A stretch of 64,000 nt of DNA from Methylocystis sp. GTDB lineage: Bacteria > Pseudomonadota > Alphaproteobacteria > Rhizobiales > Beijerinckiaceae. This document shows positions 1-9,483 of the stretch, piece after piece (position 1 is the first letter of the stretch; each line of letters begins with the position of its first letter). The notes under the pieces were generated by a model that had not been told where the DNA came from, searched no databases, and saw nothing but the letters and a program-made list of their open reading frames with translations. Location of the stretch: positions 1 through 64,000 of the forward strand of contig JADCCX010000002.1 of NCBI GenBank assembly GCA_020252485.1, in the 5' to 3' direction. Both the position numbers and the translations under genes were made by a program.

Positions 1-1
1 C

Positions 2-238
2 GCCGGCCCGCGCTTCTCACGGCAGGAAACCGACAAGATCAGCGCCGAGGCCCACACCAGGATTGGCGGCTGGGTCCTCGGCCTCAACGACTGGCGTCTC
101 GCCAACCTCGCCCCGTCCGCCATCTTGCGGCCAGGCGCAAAGCCCTTCGCCGCAACACCTGCCGCCAAGGCCGGCCGCAACGAACCATGCCCCTGCGGCT
201 CCGGCAAGAAATACAAGAAGTGCCACGGCCTCAATTGA
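2..238 (+). CDS. SEC-C motif protein, C-terminal end (partial)
   Basis: Only the last 78 codons are in the window; the frame is open to the left edge. The product ends in a clear SEC-C zinc-binding motif, [18 protein letters not shown], with the expected CxCx8CH spacing. This motif occurs at the C-terminus of SecA and of several unrelated proteins such as the YecA/UPF0149 group. The part before the motif (a short helical stretch with [10 protein letters not shown], then an Ala/Pro-rich linker) does not look like the usual SecA linker, so I do not call it secA. It converges with the chemotaxis operon, whose last gene ends 94 bp downstream on the other strand. Function unknown beyond zinc binding. 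Confidence 0.75.
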   Translation, partial: AGPRFSRQETDKISAEAHTRIGGWVLGLNDWRLANLAPSAILRPGAKPFAATPAAKAGRNEPCPCGSGKKYKKCHGLN

Positions 239-332
239 ACCGCGCAGCTGTCACAGGACGCTTACTTCCAAGCGGCGGGATTTGGCGCGGAGCCATTGAC
301 GGAGCTCAGCGCCAGCTCACAGAGCGGATGGC

Positions 333-1829
333 TCACATCTTGCGCATCAGCGCGCGCTCCAGTCGCTGGCGGAGCTTGGGAGCATCGCAGGGCTTGACGA
401 GATAGTTGTTGGCGCCGGACTCCATGGCAGCCGTCACCTTCGAGATGTGGTTCTCGGACGTCGTCATCAGAATCACCAGCTGTTGCTGGCTGCGCTCTTT
501 CCGTACGGCCTTGAGAAGGTCGAGGCCGGACATGCCGTCCATGTTCCAGTCGGCTAGCATCAGGTCGTAGTCTCTTCCGGTCATGACGCGCAGAGCCTCC
601 TCGCCGCTCGCCGCCTCGTCGACCTGGCTGAAGCCGATTTGCTGCAGGCAGTTTGCAGCGAGCCCTCGCATGCTCTTCTGATCGTCCACCACGAGGACCC
701 GGAATGAACCAAGCGGCTTCGTCCGGAAATTCTTGTCGGCCGCGGCAGGCGCAGCCGTATGGGCCGGCGGCGGGGCGACCGCCTGTTCACGCGCCGCAAG
801 CGTGATCCATTTGGCGATGCTGGCCAGCGGCAAACTGACTTCGGCGGCGCCAAGTTCCAGCGCAGCCTTCGGCATGCCGAAAACGATGGCGCTCTTTTCG
901 TTCTCGCAGGCGGTGTGGGCTCCAGCCTTCAACAAGGCGTGCAGCCCCTCGGCTCCATCGCGCCCCATCCCAGTCAGCAGAACGCCGACTGACTTGGGGC
1001 CCATCAATTCGGCGACCGAGCAGAACAGCACATCGACAGACGGTTTATGACCACTGACGGGCGGCCCGTCGGAAAGCCTGCAGACCGGCGCGGAGGGGCT
1101 GCCGGCAATCATCAGATGCCGGTTTCCCGGCGCGATGTAGACGCGCCCGGCGGCGAGCCTATCGCCTTCCTCTGCTTCTTTAACGGCGTACCCGGTCACC
1201 TGCTGAAGCCGGTCGGCGAAGCGGCGCGTGTATCCGGCCGGCATATGCTGGGCAATGACGATTGCGAGCGGCGCGCGGTTCAGCGCCGTCAGGACATGCT
1301 GGACGGCCGCCACCCCGCCCGTCGACGCGCCGATGGCGATAACCTTTTCCGACTTGAAGGCCATGGGCGAGACTGGCGTGACCTGCGACGGCTCGAGCGT
1401 CGACGCGACGTTCACAAGTTGCTGGCGCGCACGCGCCGCCACGCGCACCGTCCGGTGCAGGGTCGACGTAAAGTCTTCGACCGACATCGATACCGAATCC
1501 GGTTTCTCGATAAATGCAACAGCGCCATTCGCAAGCGCCGCAACGGTGTTCTCGGACCCGTCCCCGCCGTTGGCCGACACGATGATCACCGGGGTCGGGC
1601 GTTCGCGCATGATGCGCTTCAGCAGATCGATGCCAGGACGGCCCGGCAGCTCAAGGTCAAGGAGCAGGACATCGGGCAGAGACTGGCAGAAGCGGCCCCA
1701 TCCTTCCTCGGCGCTGGGCGCCGTCCAGACAATCTCGCAGCCCGCCAGCGATCTCAGCAGGAGTCCGAACAATTCCTGCATCGCGGGAGAATCGTCGACG
1801 ATCCCGATCTTGATGGGAGTATCCTGCAT
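333..1829 (-). CDS. cheB: CheB methylesterase with an extra C-terminal receiver domain (REC-CheB-REC)
   Basis: Protein-glutamate methylesterase/deamidase that removes methyl groups from chemoreceptors during adaptation. The 498-aa protein has three parts. Residues 1-125 are a receiver with D12, D13, phospho-site D58 and K109. Residues 160-350 are the CheB catalytic domain with triad S169 (IGASTGG), H195 (AQHMP) and D291 (TGMGRDG). After an Ala/Pro linker (about 350-370), residues 375-498 form a second receiver with D382, D383, phospho-site D427 and K479. Ordinary CheB is about 350 aa and has no second receiver. It is the last gene of che operon 1; its ATG overlaps the cheD stop (TGATG), so the two are translationally coupled. 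The second receiver looks like a stand-alone CheY and may replace the missing cheY2 of rhizobial che operons (inference). Confidence 0.95.
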   Translation of the reverse strand: MQDTPIKIGIVDDSPAMQELFGLLLRSLAGCEIVWTAPSAEEGWGRFCQSLPDVLLLDLELPGRPGIDLLKRIMRERPTPVIIVSANGGDGSENTVAALANGAVAFIEKPDSVSMSVEDFTSTLHRTVRVAARARQQLVNVASTLEPSQVTPVSPMAFKSEKVIAIGASTGGVAAVQHVLTALNRAPLAIVIAQHMPAGYTRRFADRLQQVTGYAVKEAEEGDRLAAGRVYIAPGNRHLMIAGSPSAPVCRLSDGPPVSGHKPSVDVLFCSVAELMGPKSVGVLLTGMGRDGAEGLHALLKAGAHTACENEKSAIVFGMPKAALELGAAEVSLPLASIAKWITLAAREQAVAPPPAHTAAPAAADKNFRTKPLGSFRVLVVDDQKSMRGLAANCLQQIGFSQVDEAASGEEALRVMTGRDYDLMLADWNMDGMSGLDLLKAVRKERSQQQLVILMTTSENHISKVTAAMESGANNYLVKPCDAPKLRQRLERALMRKM

Positions 1830-2434
1830 CAGAATACCTCAAGGCTCGCCGCCTGATCCCAGCGGGCCAGCGATCTGCGGTAATTTGTCTCCGCGGCGGA
1901 CACCCCGGCGACGCGCTGGGGGGCGAGCCAGTTGATCCACGCACGGCCGGTCGCTGGTTCGTAGTTCACGCGCCGCGGCCGGTCGCCGCCGAGGTCTTCT
2001 GCTGCGACCGGGATTCCCTCGCGCGCCAGAAACCTCATGGCAAAGGCTGCATTCTTTGTGCCGACCGACGTTTCGGACGACCCGCCGATCATGACCGCTC
2101 CGCCAAAAACTTTGGCCTCAAGCCGTGAACGAATCGCGCCATGCTTGAGAAGCGCATTAATCAGGAACTCCATCGCGGCAGTGCCAAACCGCATATCGTC
2201 CATGGTGGGGTTCAAAGACGTGGTGTCCTCGCCAGGAAGCAGGAAGTGGTTCATGCCGCCGATGCCGCTGACGGGGTCCCGCAGACAGGCGGCAACGCAT
2301 GATCCGAGGACGGTCGACAGAACTTCGCCCGCGCGCTGCGCAAGCTCCTGCGCGCCCGGTGCGACATTGATGATGCGCGCGTTGAAGCGTTGGTCGAAAT
2401 AGCCGCGCTCCGCAGTGCTGGACGGGAAAGGCAT
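1829..2434 (-). CDS. cheD: CheD chemoreceptor glutamine deamidase
   Basis: Deamidates specific glutamines on chemoreceptors to glutamate, creating methylation sites; in other bacteria it also partners with CheC or CheY. The 201-aa product carries the family signature: catalytic C46 in LGSCVAACL and H63 in GGMNHFLLPG, 17 residues apart as in characterised CheD. The C-terminal end is slightly long for the family (usually 160-200 aa). It lies between cheR (3 bp upstream) and cheB (overlapping TGATG). No cheC is present in the operon, so receptor modification is its most likely role. Confidence 0.95.
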   Translation of the reverse strand: MPFPSSTAERGYFDQRFNARIINVAPGAQELAQRAGEVLSTVLGSCVAACLRDPVSGIGGMNHFLLPGEDTTSLNPTMDDMRFGTAAMEFLINALLKHGAIRSRLEAKVFGGAVMIGGSSETSVGTKNAAFAMRFLAREGIPVAAEDLGGDRPRRVNYEPATGRAWINWLAPQRVAGVSAAETNYRRSLARWDQAASLEVF

Positions 2435-2437
2435 CGG

Positions 2438-3271
2438 CTACGCTCTCACATAAATTGTTCGGCCGCATGGGCGCAATCCGTCGATAGGCTGCGGCAGCGC
2501 TTCCGAGTGCCCAAGATAGAGAAACCCGCCGGGCGGCAGCATGTGCATCAATCGGGTGATGATGTTCGCCTTGGTGGGCTGGTCGAAATAGATCAGCATA
2601 TTGCGGCAGAAGATGATCTGGAACGGCCCGCCAAACGGCCAGCCGTGAAGGATGTTCAACTGGCGGAAGCGAAGCATCTCCTTCAGTGTTTCCGGGGCCT
2701 CGAAATGGTCTTGCGTTAAGGTGAATTGAAGCCGCTCGCGCTGCTTTGGCGTGAGCTTGTCGAAGGAGCCCGCGCCGTATCGGCCGCGTCGCGCCGTCTC
2801 CAGCACGTCGCTGTCGAGATCGGTCGCGAGGATAAGGGCATCGGGGTGCCGCTGTCCGCCGAAATAGGCCTGAAGGGTGCACGCGATCGTGTAGGGCTCC
2901 TCGCCCGTCGAGGCAGCAGCGCACCAGATCCGCAATCTTGACGCCGCCGAATGCGCCGGGAGCGCAGTCTGCTCGAGATGCGTGAAGTGATGTTCCTCGC
3001 GATAGAACGCTGTATGGTTTGTCGTCAGGGCGTTCAGCAATCCCGGCAGCTCGCGCGCAAATTCATCGCCCCTCAGCAGACGGCAATACGCCGCGATCGA
3101 CGGCAGGCCAAGCTCCCGCGTCCGGCGCGCCAGCCTTCCCCTGACCATGGCCTTTTTCTGATCCCTGACGACGATGCCGGCCTCGCGCCCGATGATCTCG
3201 GCGACCATCCGAAAATCGGGGTCTGACAGTTCGGCGTCAGCGCTTTGGCTGGCGAATGCAAGGGCCGGCAT
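2438..3271 (-). CDS. cheR: CheR chemoreceptor methyltransferase (operon 1)
   Basis: S-adenosylmethionine-dependent methyltransferase that methylates glutamates on chemoreceptors. The product has the N-terminal helical CheR domain followed by the catalytic domain, with the SAM-binding stretch RIWCAAASTGEEPYT and the family motif IIFCRNMLIYFD near the C-terminus. I chose the ATG at 3271 (277 aa): it overlaps the receptor stop codon as TGATG and has a CGGAG five bases upstream. An in-frame start at 3286 would add five residues but has no better signal. The preceding receptor ends in a CheR-docking pentapeptide, so enzyme and substrate are adjacent and translationally coupled. Confidence 0.93.
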   Translation of the reverse strand: MPALAFASQSADAELSDPDFRMVAEIIGREAGIVVRDQKKAMVRGRLARRTRELGLPSIAAYCRLLRGDEFARELPGLLNALTTNHTAFYREEHHFTHLEQTALPAHSAASRLRIWCAAASTGEEPYTIACTLQAYFGGQRHPDALILATDLDSDVLETARRGRYGAGSFDKLTPKQRERLQFTLTQDHFEAPETLKEMLRFRQLNILHGWPFGGPFQIIFCRNMLIYFDQPTKANIITRLMHMLPPGGFLYLGHSEALPQPIDGLRPCGRTIYVRA

Positions 3272-6120
3272 CAGAACTCCGTCCATTCCGATGCCGGCCT
3301 GCCGCCGGCTGCAGCGGCGGCGAGCCGGGGCGCGCGCGCGGCGGACGGCGTCTCCTTCGGAGATACCGACGGCCGGGACTGCGCAAACGCTGCGGCGGCC
3401 AGCTGGCGTAGCCGGTCAGGCTCGCTCTGCGGTTGCGTCACAGGAGCCGCACGCGGTGCGGCCTGCGCGTCGATGCGGAATGTCTCGACCAGGGAATTCA
3501 GGCGCGTGAGCTGTTTCATCAACTCGACGGCGTTGGCCGCGCTTTGCTCTGCGAGCGCCGAATTCTGCTGTGTCATCTCGTCAATGCGCGCAACGGATGT
3601 GCTCATTTCCTCGATGCCGTTGGCCTGTTCGGAAGAAGCCGTGTGGATCATGGCGATCATCTGCGCCACCTCATCCGACGCCGAGACGATCTTATCCAGC
3701 GATTCGCCTGTGGCGTTCACAAGCTTGACGCCCTCAACAACCTGGCTGCCCGAGTCGACGATCAGATCCTTGATGTCCCGCGCCGCCTGGCCTGAGCGCT
3801 GGGCCAACGTCCGCACCTCGGATGCAACGACGGCGAACCCCTTTCCGGCATCACCGGCGCGCGCAGCCTCAACAGCCGCATTGAGCGCCAGCAGGTTGGT
3901 CTGGAAGGCGATGTCGTCGATGACGGAAATGATGTCGTTGATTTTTTTCGACGCATCCTCGATCCGCTCCATGGCGTGGATGGCCTTTTGGACAACGGCG
4001 CCGCCATCGGAGGCGAGCAGCCTGGCGCGCTCGGAGAGTTCATTGGCGGTTTTTGCGTTGTCTGCCGTTCGCTTGACGGATGCCGCCAATTGTTCCGTCG
4101 TCGCGGCCGTCTCCTCAAGGCTGGACGCCTCTTCTTCCGTCCGTTTTGCAAGATCGGTTGCCCCGGCGTTGATCTCGCCCGCGGCGCGGTGCAGGTCGTG
4201 CGCCGAGCGCTGGATTGTCGCTACCGTTTCCGACAGCCGCGAGATCGTGTCGTTGATGCCATTGCCGAGCTGTGCGAGACGGCCATGATGGTCTGTGTTC
4301 ACCCGGGCAATCAGGTCGCCATTGGCAACCTTGCGCAGCGTTTCGCTAAACTCCTCCATCGCCGCTTCAACGATCGTGTTGATGCGGTTCTGGCCAGCCG
4401 CCAGATCCTGCATCGCTCCTGTCTTGTTGTCTTCCCGGATGCGGCCTGAGAAATCGCCGCGGACCGCTGCTTCAACGACATCGGTCACTTCCGACATTGC
4501 AGCGAGATCTGCTGTCAGGTCGCTCCATTCTGTGATCATCCCGATGTTCTCGCCGGCGGCATCCCGAATCTGGTTGACCTTGAGATCAATCGTCATATCG
4601 CCAATCCGGACGCGTGCGTTCGAAATCGAATCCTTTTTCAAGCTGCCTGAGCGGTGGAACTGATCGATTGCTTCGCCGATCATCTGTTCGGCCGAGAAAT
4701 CGGGGAATTGCTTGTGGAACTCTTGCGCGTTCACCTGGAAAAAGCTGAGCATCGCCGGGTTGCAGTAGACGATCTTTCCATCAGGATCTGCAACCATGAC
4801 GTTGACACTGGCGCTGTCGAGCGCGGATTTGATTCGCGTCGCGGTGACGCCTGCGTCGTGCACCTGACGCAGCGAGCGCGCGAGCTGGCCAAGCTCGTCT
4901 TTGCGGTCTTCCCCCGGGATGTCGCAACGCTGACCTGACGCCAACAGTCCGACTGCCTCGCGCATACTGTCGATCGGCTTGGTGATTCGCCTGGCCATGA
5001 AGATCGCCGCGACACAGAGCAAGGCGATGATCCCTCCGCCGATCAGCATGTTCTTCACAGCGAGGGTATGAACGTCGCCGTAGATTGCTGCGGACTTCAT
5101 TTCGGCGATGACGAACCAGGGCTTGCCCAGGAAACTGGCCGCGGCGATGGACAGATATGCGGGCTCCTGATCCAGAGAGACCGAAAATGAACCTGTCGGC
5201 TGTGCTGCCCCGCCGATGGACTTCAAGGCGTCCGTGTAGGGCGTCTGCGCAAAGACCCTATGCTTGCCGCGAGCGTCCACATTCATGCGCAATCGGCCGT
5301 CAGCGCCGACGATATACGCCGTTCCGCCGTCGCCGAACGGAATCGCCATCTCGGCCCCGACCACGTTTTCGGGAATCTGAATGGCGACAACCCCGACAAC
5401 TTGGCCGCGTTCGTCCTTGATCGCTTTGGCCAGAAACGCAGCGGCGTCGCCGTTGCTGGGCTCGTAAGGTTCAAAGTCCTCGAATTGAGCGTCCCCCGCG
5501 GAAGCTTTGGCGAGGGCGCCTTCGAAGGCGCGGGCTATGCCTGTTGACCGCCAGGGTCCCGTCCGCAGGTTGGTCGCGAAGTCAGCCTCCTTCTCGACAG
5601 TGTAGAACACATCTCCATTCATGGAGATCAAGAACATATCGTAGTATTTCTTGTCCCGGGAGATGGAACGCAGGATGGGGTGCCAGCGGCGATGACCGCT
5701 GGCGTAGGCTGTTTTGTCGTCAGCGCCATCGTAGTCGGCACGGCTGCCGCCCGGTGCAATCGTTCGGGCTGTATAGTGCTTATGGACCGCGTCAGCCTTG
5801 TCGACTTGCGCGTCATAGTTGCGGCTCAGGAATTCAAAAGCCTCGCGGAAGGTTGGAGTCTCTGTGAGGGTCCTCATGTCCGATTTGAAGCCGTCACCGA
5901 GCTGGGCAAGGTTCCCCGCCCGGTAGGATGCAGCGTTTCTCACCATCTCGGAATTTGACGCCACGATGGCTCTGCTTGACAGCAGATGGGAGTTCACGCC
6001 CACCGCCAATGCTGCGGTGACGGCGCTCGCGATCAACATAAGCGGGATCTTGACGGTGAGGCTGTTGAGGCGCGCGATCATTGTCTGGCTCCGGGCGTGC
6101 TTGTCTGCATTGCGTGTCAT
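3271..6120 (-). CDS. Membrane chemoreceptor with Cache-like sensor, HAMP, PAS and a CheR-docking tail
   Basis: Large methyl-accepting chemotaxis protein (949 aa; typical receptors are 520-680). Order: first membrane helix at about 25-45, a long periplasmic region of about 300 residues that looks like a double Cache sensor, second membrane helix about 353-375, HAMP about 376-420, a PAS domain about 425-540 ([18 protein letters not shown]), a second HAMP-like stretch about 545-635, then the long MCP coiled coil with the conserved tip [18 protein letters not shown] near 740. The last five residues are EWTEF, fitting the xWxxF pentapeptide that tethers CheR and CheB. The start overlaps the cheW stop (ATGA). 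Ligand unknown; the PAS domain adds a possible intracellular input. Confidence 0.93.
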   Translation of the reverse strand: MTRNADKHARSQTMIARLNSLTVKIPLMLIASAVTAALAVGVNSHLLSSRAIVASNSEMVRNAASYRAGNLAQLGDGFKSDMRTLTETPTFREAFEFLSRNYDAQVDKADAVHKHYTARTIAPGGSRADYDGADDKTAYASGHRRWHPILRSISRDKKYYDMFLISMNGDVFYTVEKEADFATNLRTGPWRSTGIARAFEGALAKASAGDAQFEDFEPYEPSNGDAAAFLAKAIKDERGQVVGVVAIQIPENVVGAEMAIPFGDGGTAYIVGADGRLRMNVDARGKHRVFAQTPYTDALKSIGGAAQPTGSFSVSLDQEPAYLSIAAASFLGKPWFVIAEMKSAAIYGDVHTLAVKNMLIGGGIIALLCVAAIFMARRITKPIDSMREAVGLLASGQRCDIPGEDRKDELGQLARSLRQVHDAGVTATRIKSALDSASVNVMVADPDGKIVYCNPAMLSFFQVNAQEFHKQFPDFSAEQMIGEAIDQFHRSGSLKKDSISNARVRIGDMTIDLKVNQIRDAAGENIGMITEWSDLTADLAAMSEVTDVVEAAVRGDFSGRIREDNKTGAMQDLAAGQNRINTIVEAAMEEFSETLRKVANGDLIARVNTDHHGRLAQLGNGINDTISRLSETVATIQRSAHDLHRAAGEINAGATDLAKRTEEEASSLEETAATTEQLAASVKRTADNAKTANELSERARLLASDGGAVVQKAIHAMERIEDASKKINDIISVIDDIAFQTNLLALNAAVEAARAGDAGKGFAVVASEVRTLAQRSGQAARDIKDLIVDSGSQVVEGVKLVNATGESLDKIVSASDEVAQMIAMIHTASSEQANGIEEMSTSVARIDEMTQQNSALAEQSAANAVELMKQLTRLNSLVETFRIDAQAAPRAAPVTQPQSEPDRLRQLAAAAFAQSRPSVSPKETPSAARAPRLAAAAAGGRPASEWTEF

Positions 6121-6620
6121 TCGGCGGCATTCGCTTGGGGCGAAGCGGCGCGGCGGCCGAGAACCGCGCTCAGGTTGAGGAGCGCGACGACGGTGTCCTG
6201 CAGAACGGCCACGCCCTCGATGAGTTCAATGCCGTCCATTGCCACTGTCGGCGCCGGACGGATGGCTTGGGCTGGAACATCGACGATGTCCGACACGGCA
6301 TCGACAAGGATGCCCGCGGTTTGCTCCGCGACATCGACAACCAGGTTCACATGCTTGGGAGTAGGTATCGTCAGCCCGCCGCCGAGCCTCGCACGTAGAT
6401 CGTAGACAGCAAGGATCAGTCCGCGCAGGTTGATAACACCCCTCACGTAGTGGGCGGCATGCGGCAGCAGCGTCGTCTCCTGCCAGCCCTTGATTTCGCG
6501 GATGACGCCAACATCGATACCAAAGACGCGCTTGTCGATATGGAATGTCACGATCTGCCGCGCTTCGGATATGAAGGCCGGGGCTTCGGCGGAATGGTTG
6601 AGCTTGTCTGTTATGGTCAT
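6117..6620 (-). CDS. cheW: CheW chemotaxis adaptor (operon 1)
   Basis: Scaffold that couples receptors to the CheA kinase in cytoplasmic arrays. The 167-aa protein is a single CheW domain with the characteristic [14 protein letters not shown] start, the [19 protein letters not shown] core and an NLVVDV strand. The C-terminal tail is slightly long. It starts 7 bp after cheA and overlaps the following receptor gene by four bases (ATGA), so CheA, CheW and the receptor should be made together. Confidence 0.95.
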   Translation of the reverse strand: MTITDKLNHSAEAPAFISEARQIVTFHIDKRVFGIDVGVIREIKGWQETTLLPHAAHYVRGVINLRGLILAVYDLRARLGGGLTIPTPKHVNLVVDVAEQTAGILVDAVSDIVDVPAQAIRPAPTVAMDGIELIEGVAVLQDTVVALLNLSAVLGRRAASPQANAAE

Positions 6621-6627
6621 CGGCGCC

Positions 6628-8688
6628 CTACTGAAGCTGTGTCGGATGCGTGGCGGTCCGCAGGGCCAGGATAGCTGGCGCGCAAATCGAAGGAATGGAA
6701 TCCACGTCGATGATCAGGGCCACAAGCCCGTCACCGAGAATCGTCGCCGCTGAAGCGCCGGGGACGGCTCCATAGGAGGTCTCGAGACTCTTCACGACAA
6801 CCTGCTGCTGGCCGATAATCTCATCGACCCAGAGCCCAATCTGGCTCCCGCGGTCAGTCTCGGTCATCAAGATGACTTGTTCGTCGTTGCTGCGGCCGAA
6901 ATTGAGGACTTCGCCCAGCCGTACAAGCGGGGAAAGCCTATCCCGGTGCCGCAGGAATTCATGCCCTCCCGGCAGACATTCAATCGTTGTATCGGCGGAT
7001 TGAAGCGTTTCGCGGATGCTGGCGATCGGGAGCACGAGGCGTTGGCCGGATGACCGGATGATCATCCCGTCCATCACCGCAAGCGTCAGCGGCAAGAGCA
7101 GGGTAAAGCGCGCGCCCTTGCCAGGTTCAGAAGCCACCAGGACGCGGCCGCCAAGCGCCTCTACGTTCTGTTTGACGACATCCATGCCGACGCCGCGTCC
7201 TGAGACATCCGTGACGGCCTCAGCCGTTGACAGACCCGGGTGGAACAGCAGCGCGTCGATCTCTTCAGGCGCCGGGCGTTCAGACGCCGTGATCAATCCG
7301 CGCGCCCTCGCCTTCGCCAGCAACCGATCGCGGTTGATGCCGCGCCCGTCATCGGATACGGATATCACGATGCGGCCGCTGCGTTGTTCCGCCTGTAATG
7401 TCACCAGACCTTCGGGTGGTTTTCCGGCGGCGCGCCGCTCGTCCGGCGTCTCCATGCCGTGATCCAAGGCATTGCGGATCATGTGAGTCAGCGGGTCCGC
7501 CAGTTCCTCGATAATCGTCTTGTCGACCTCGGTATCCTCCCCGATGATCTGCAGGCGCGCCTGCTTTCCCAAGGCCTGGCACAATTCCCGTACAAGCCGG
7601 GGCATCCGCTGAAACACATTCTTGACCGGCTGCGCGCGCACGGCCATGACCGATTCCTGCAGTTCGCGCGTCTGGCGCGACAGGATCTGAAGACCGTCGG
7701 CAATCTGCATGGTCGCGGCGGTCGGCAGCGATAGCAAACGCTGGTCAAGCATTGACTGTGTGATGACGATCTCTCCGACGAGGTTCATCAGCCGGTCTAT
7801 GCGCTGAAGGTCGACACGGATGCTGCTTGCCGCTGCCGCCTTGATGCGCGGCGCGGGTGCGGGTGCTTCCATCGGGATTGGCGGCGGAGCGGAGACGGGG
7901 CCTGGGTCCGGCTGGGATTGTGTCAAGACAATGGGGGAAGGCTCGATCAAGCGTGCTGGCGGTTCGGCAACGACCGGCGCGGCATTGCGCGCAATCGCGA
8001 ACTCATCAGGACCAAGCTGCAGTTCGAGGACTTCGGCGAGTTGTTGGTCCGTCGCCTCGCTTTCAAGCTCCAGATCAAACATCAGATGGCAGTTCTGCGG
8101 ATTGATCTCCCGCAAGGACGGCAAGCCGCCGATCCTTGTCTTCACCCGCAACTGCCCCATGGCCTCCAGGCCGGCGAAGATGTGTCGAACGTCGATCGCG
8201 CGGCGGAAGAGATCGAGGTTCGGCCTGAGCGCGATCTGGATCGGTCCGCTCTGCGCCGGGATCGCCAAATCCGGCGCCGCTTCTGGAGCCTGCGATCCGC
8301 CCGGCGCAGCGGATAGGCCCACTCGCTGCAGATCAAGCACCAGATCGGCCGGCGCCGCCAATGCGTTGCCCTGCCGTGCGGCGGAGACGAGAGTGCCGAC
8401 CTGGTCGAGCGCCCGGAGGAACAGTTCATAGGGCGCAGCGGCCGGAGCGATCCGGCCAGCCCTGAGATGATCCAGCGCCGCCTCGAAGACGTGCGCCAAC
8501 TGAACAAGCGCGGGCATTCCAAAAGCGCCGGCTCCGCCCTTGACGGAGTGGATCGCACGGAAGGCGCCGTTGATGTCATCCATCGATGTCGAACCGTCGC
8601 GGAGCTTGGCGAGACGCGCCTCCAGCGCCGCCAGCAGTTCGTCGCACTCTTCGAGGAATGCGGCCTTTAGTTCGACCAGCGGATCCAT
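6628..8688 (-). CDS. cheA: CheA sensor histidine kinase (operon 1)
   Basis: Histidine kinase of chemotaxis; autophosphorylates and passes phosphate to CheY and CheB. The 686-aa protein has a P1 phosphotransfer domain with H47 (RAIHSVKGGAGAFG), a P2-like middle region followed by a long Pro/Ala linker (about 245-285), a dimerisation helix pair about 290-350, the ATP-binding domain (N box HMIRNALDHG, G1 DDGRGI, G2 GRGVGMDVV) and a C-terminal CheW-like regulatory domain. All kinase motifs are intact. It follows cheY by 4 bp and precedes cheW by 7 bp. The second CheA encoded at 17961-19988 has the same layout but a different linker, so the two are paralogues rather than a recent duplication. Confidence 0.96.
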   Translation of the reverse strand: MDPLVELKAAFLEECDELLAALEARLAKLRDGSTSMDDINGAFRAIHSVKGGAGAFGMPALVQLAHVFEAALDHLRAGRIAPAAAPYELFLRALDQVGTLVSAARQGNALAAPADLVLDLQRVGLSAAPGGSQAPEAAPDLAIPAQSGPIQIALRPNLDLFRRAIDVRHIFAGLEAMGQLRVKTRIGGLPSLREINPQNCHLMFDLELESEATDQQLAEVLELQLGPDEFAIARNAAPVVAEPPARLIEPSPIVLTQSQPDPGPVSAPPPIPMEAPAPAPRIKAAAASSIRVDLQRIDRLMNLVGEIVITQSMLDQRLLSLPTAATMQIADGLQILSRQTRELQESVMAVRAQPVKNVFQRMPRLVRELCQALGKQARLQIIGEDTEVDKTIIEELADPLTHMIRNALDHGMETPDERRAAGKPPEGLVTLQAEQRSGRIVISVSDDGRGINRDRLLAKARARGLITASERPAPEEIDALLFHPGLSTAEAVTDVSGRGVGMDVVKQNVEALGGRVLVASEPGKGARFTLLLPLTLAVMDGMIIRSSGQRLVLPIASIRETLQSADTTIECLPGGHEFLRHRDRLSPLVRLGEVLNFGRSNDEQVILMTETDRGSQIGLWVDEIIGQQQVVVKSLETSYGAVPGASAATILGDGLVALIIDVDSIPSICAPAILALRTATHPTQLQ

Positions 8689-8692
8689 GGCA

Positions 8693-9058
8693 TCAGACCT
8701 GGACCTGGAAACGATCCAGAAATCCCAAAAGAGCCGGCGGATTGAAGGGCTTGATCATCCAGGCGGTCGCGCCAGCCTTTCGTCCCTCGGCCTTGATCGC
8801 AGGATCGCTCTCTGTCGTGAGGATGATGATCGGAATACGAGCGCCCTCAGGCCTTTGACGGGCGGATCGCGTGAACTCGATCCCATCGCAGTTCGGCATG
8901 TTGAGGTCGGAAATGACGGCGTCCGGCCGGTGGGCGGTCAGCTGGTCCAGCCCTTCGCGGCCGTCAACAGCCTCGACAACGTCATGGCCGGCCTGCTTGA
9001 GGGTTGCGACCAGGAGGTCGCGGAGGCTCTTCGTGTCGTCAATCGCCAGGATGCGCAT
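8693..9058 (-). CDS. cheY: CheY-type response regulator (operon 1)
   Basis: Single-domain receiver, 121 aa, phosphorylated by CheA. Phospho-acceptor D51 (VISDLNMPNCDG), acidic residues D7 and D8, switch T81/T82 and K103 (WMIKPF) are all present. It overlaps the upstream STAS gene at TGATG and lies immediately before cheA. In rhizobial che operons the regulator in this position (CheY1) acts mainly as a phosphate sink rather than as the motor switch. By gene order that role is plausible here, but the sequence alone does not prove it. No cheZ is present in the window. Confidence 0.94.
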   Translation of the reverse strand: MRILAIDDTKSLRDLLVATLKQAGHDVVEAVDGREGLDQLTAHRPDAVISDLNMPNCDGIEFTRSARQRPEGARIPIIILTTESDPAIKAEGRKAGATAWMIKPFNPPALLGFLDRFQVQV

Positions 9059-9483
9059 CAGGAATATTCCACGGTGAAGGGTTCGTCCGTGCCTACGAAG
9101 CCGAATGCTTCGAAGGCGAGGTTCAAGGCGAAGGAAGGATCCTGGATCACCACCCGGCCGCCGCCGGCTGTCTCGCGCATGGCGGCGAGCATGATCTGCA
9201 GTGCCGGCATCGACAGGTGCTTCACTTCGCTCGCATCAAGGCGCGGCGGCTTTTCAGGGGATGACGCCATGAGCGCAGCCCGCAGCGTATCCGGGTCAGG
9301 GACGCTTCCAAGCAGAATGGTCCCGTCATGGAACGGAGCCGGTGTGTGATCCGCGCGGTCGCCTTCGGCAGCCAACGTTTGCAGCGGCAGTCCGGCAGGA
9401 GGGGAGTCCCAGCCGCTATCCTGCCCGGGCATGTCCGCGGCGGCTGCGCGGGGGAGGGGCGCCGCGTCATCCCAACCGGCCAT
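9058..9483 (-). CDS. STAS-domain chemotaxis accessory protein
   Basis: A 141-aa protein whose C-terminal 85 residues form a STAS fold: a strand ending in RLDASEV, then HLSMPALQIMLAAMRE, then GGGRVVIQDPS and an FEAFGF end. The first 55 residues are low-complexity (Ala/Pro/Gly/Asp) and probably flexible. I chose the ATG at 9483, preceded by GGGAGG; a TTG at 9498 is less likely. It overlaps the end of the cytosolic receptor gene and the start of cheY. STAS proteins occupy this position in alphaproteobacterial che operons, and Sinorhizobium CheS, in the same slot, helps CheA drain CheY1 phosphate. Whether this one is a CheS equivalent is inference. Confidence 0.8.
   Translation of the reverse strand: MAGWDDAAPLPRAAAADMPGQDSGWDSPPAGLPLQTLAAEGDRADHTPAPFHDGTILLGSVPDPDTLRAALMASSPEKPPRLDASEVKHLSMPALQIMLAAMRETAGGGRVVIQDPSFALNLAFEAFGFVGTDEPFTVEYS

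Noticed and set aside
1-238. C-terminus of secA
   Set aside because: The SEC-C motif fits, but the preceding residues do not resemble SecA's helical scaffold end or linker, so only a SEC-C protein is called.
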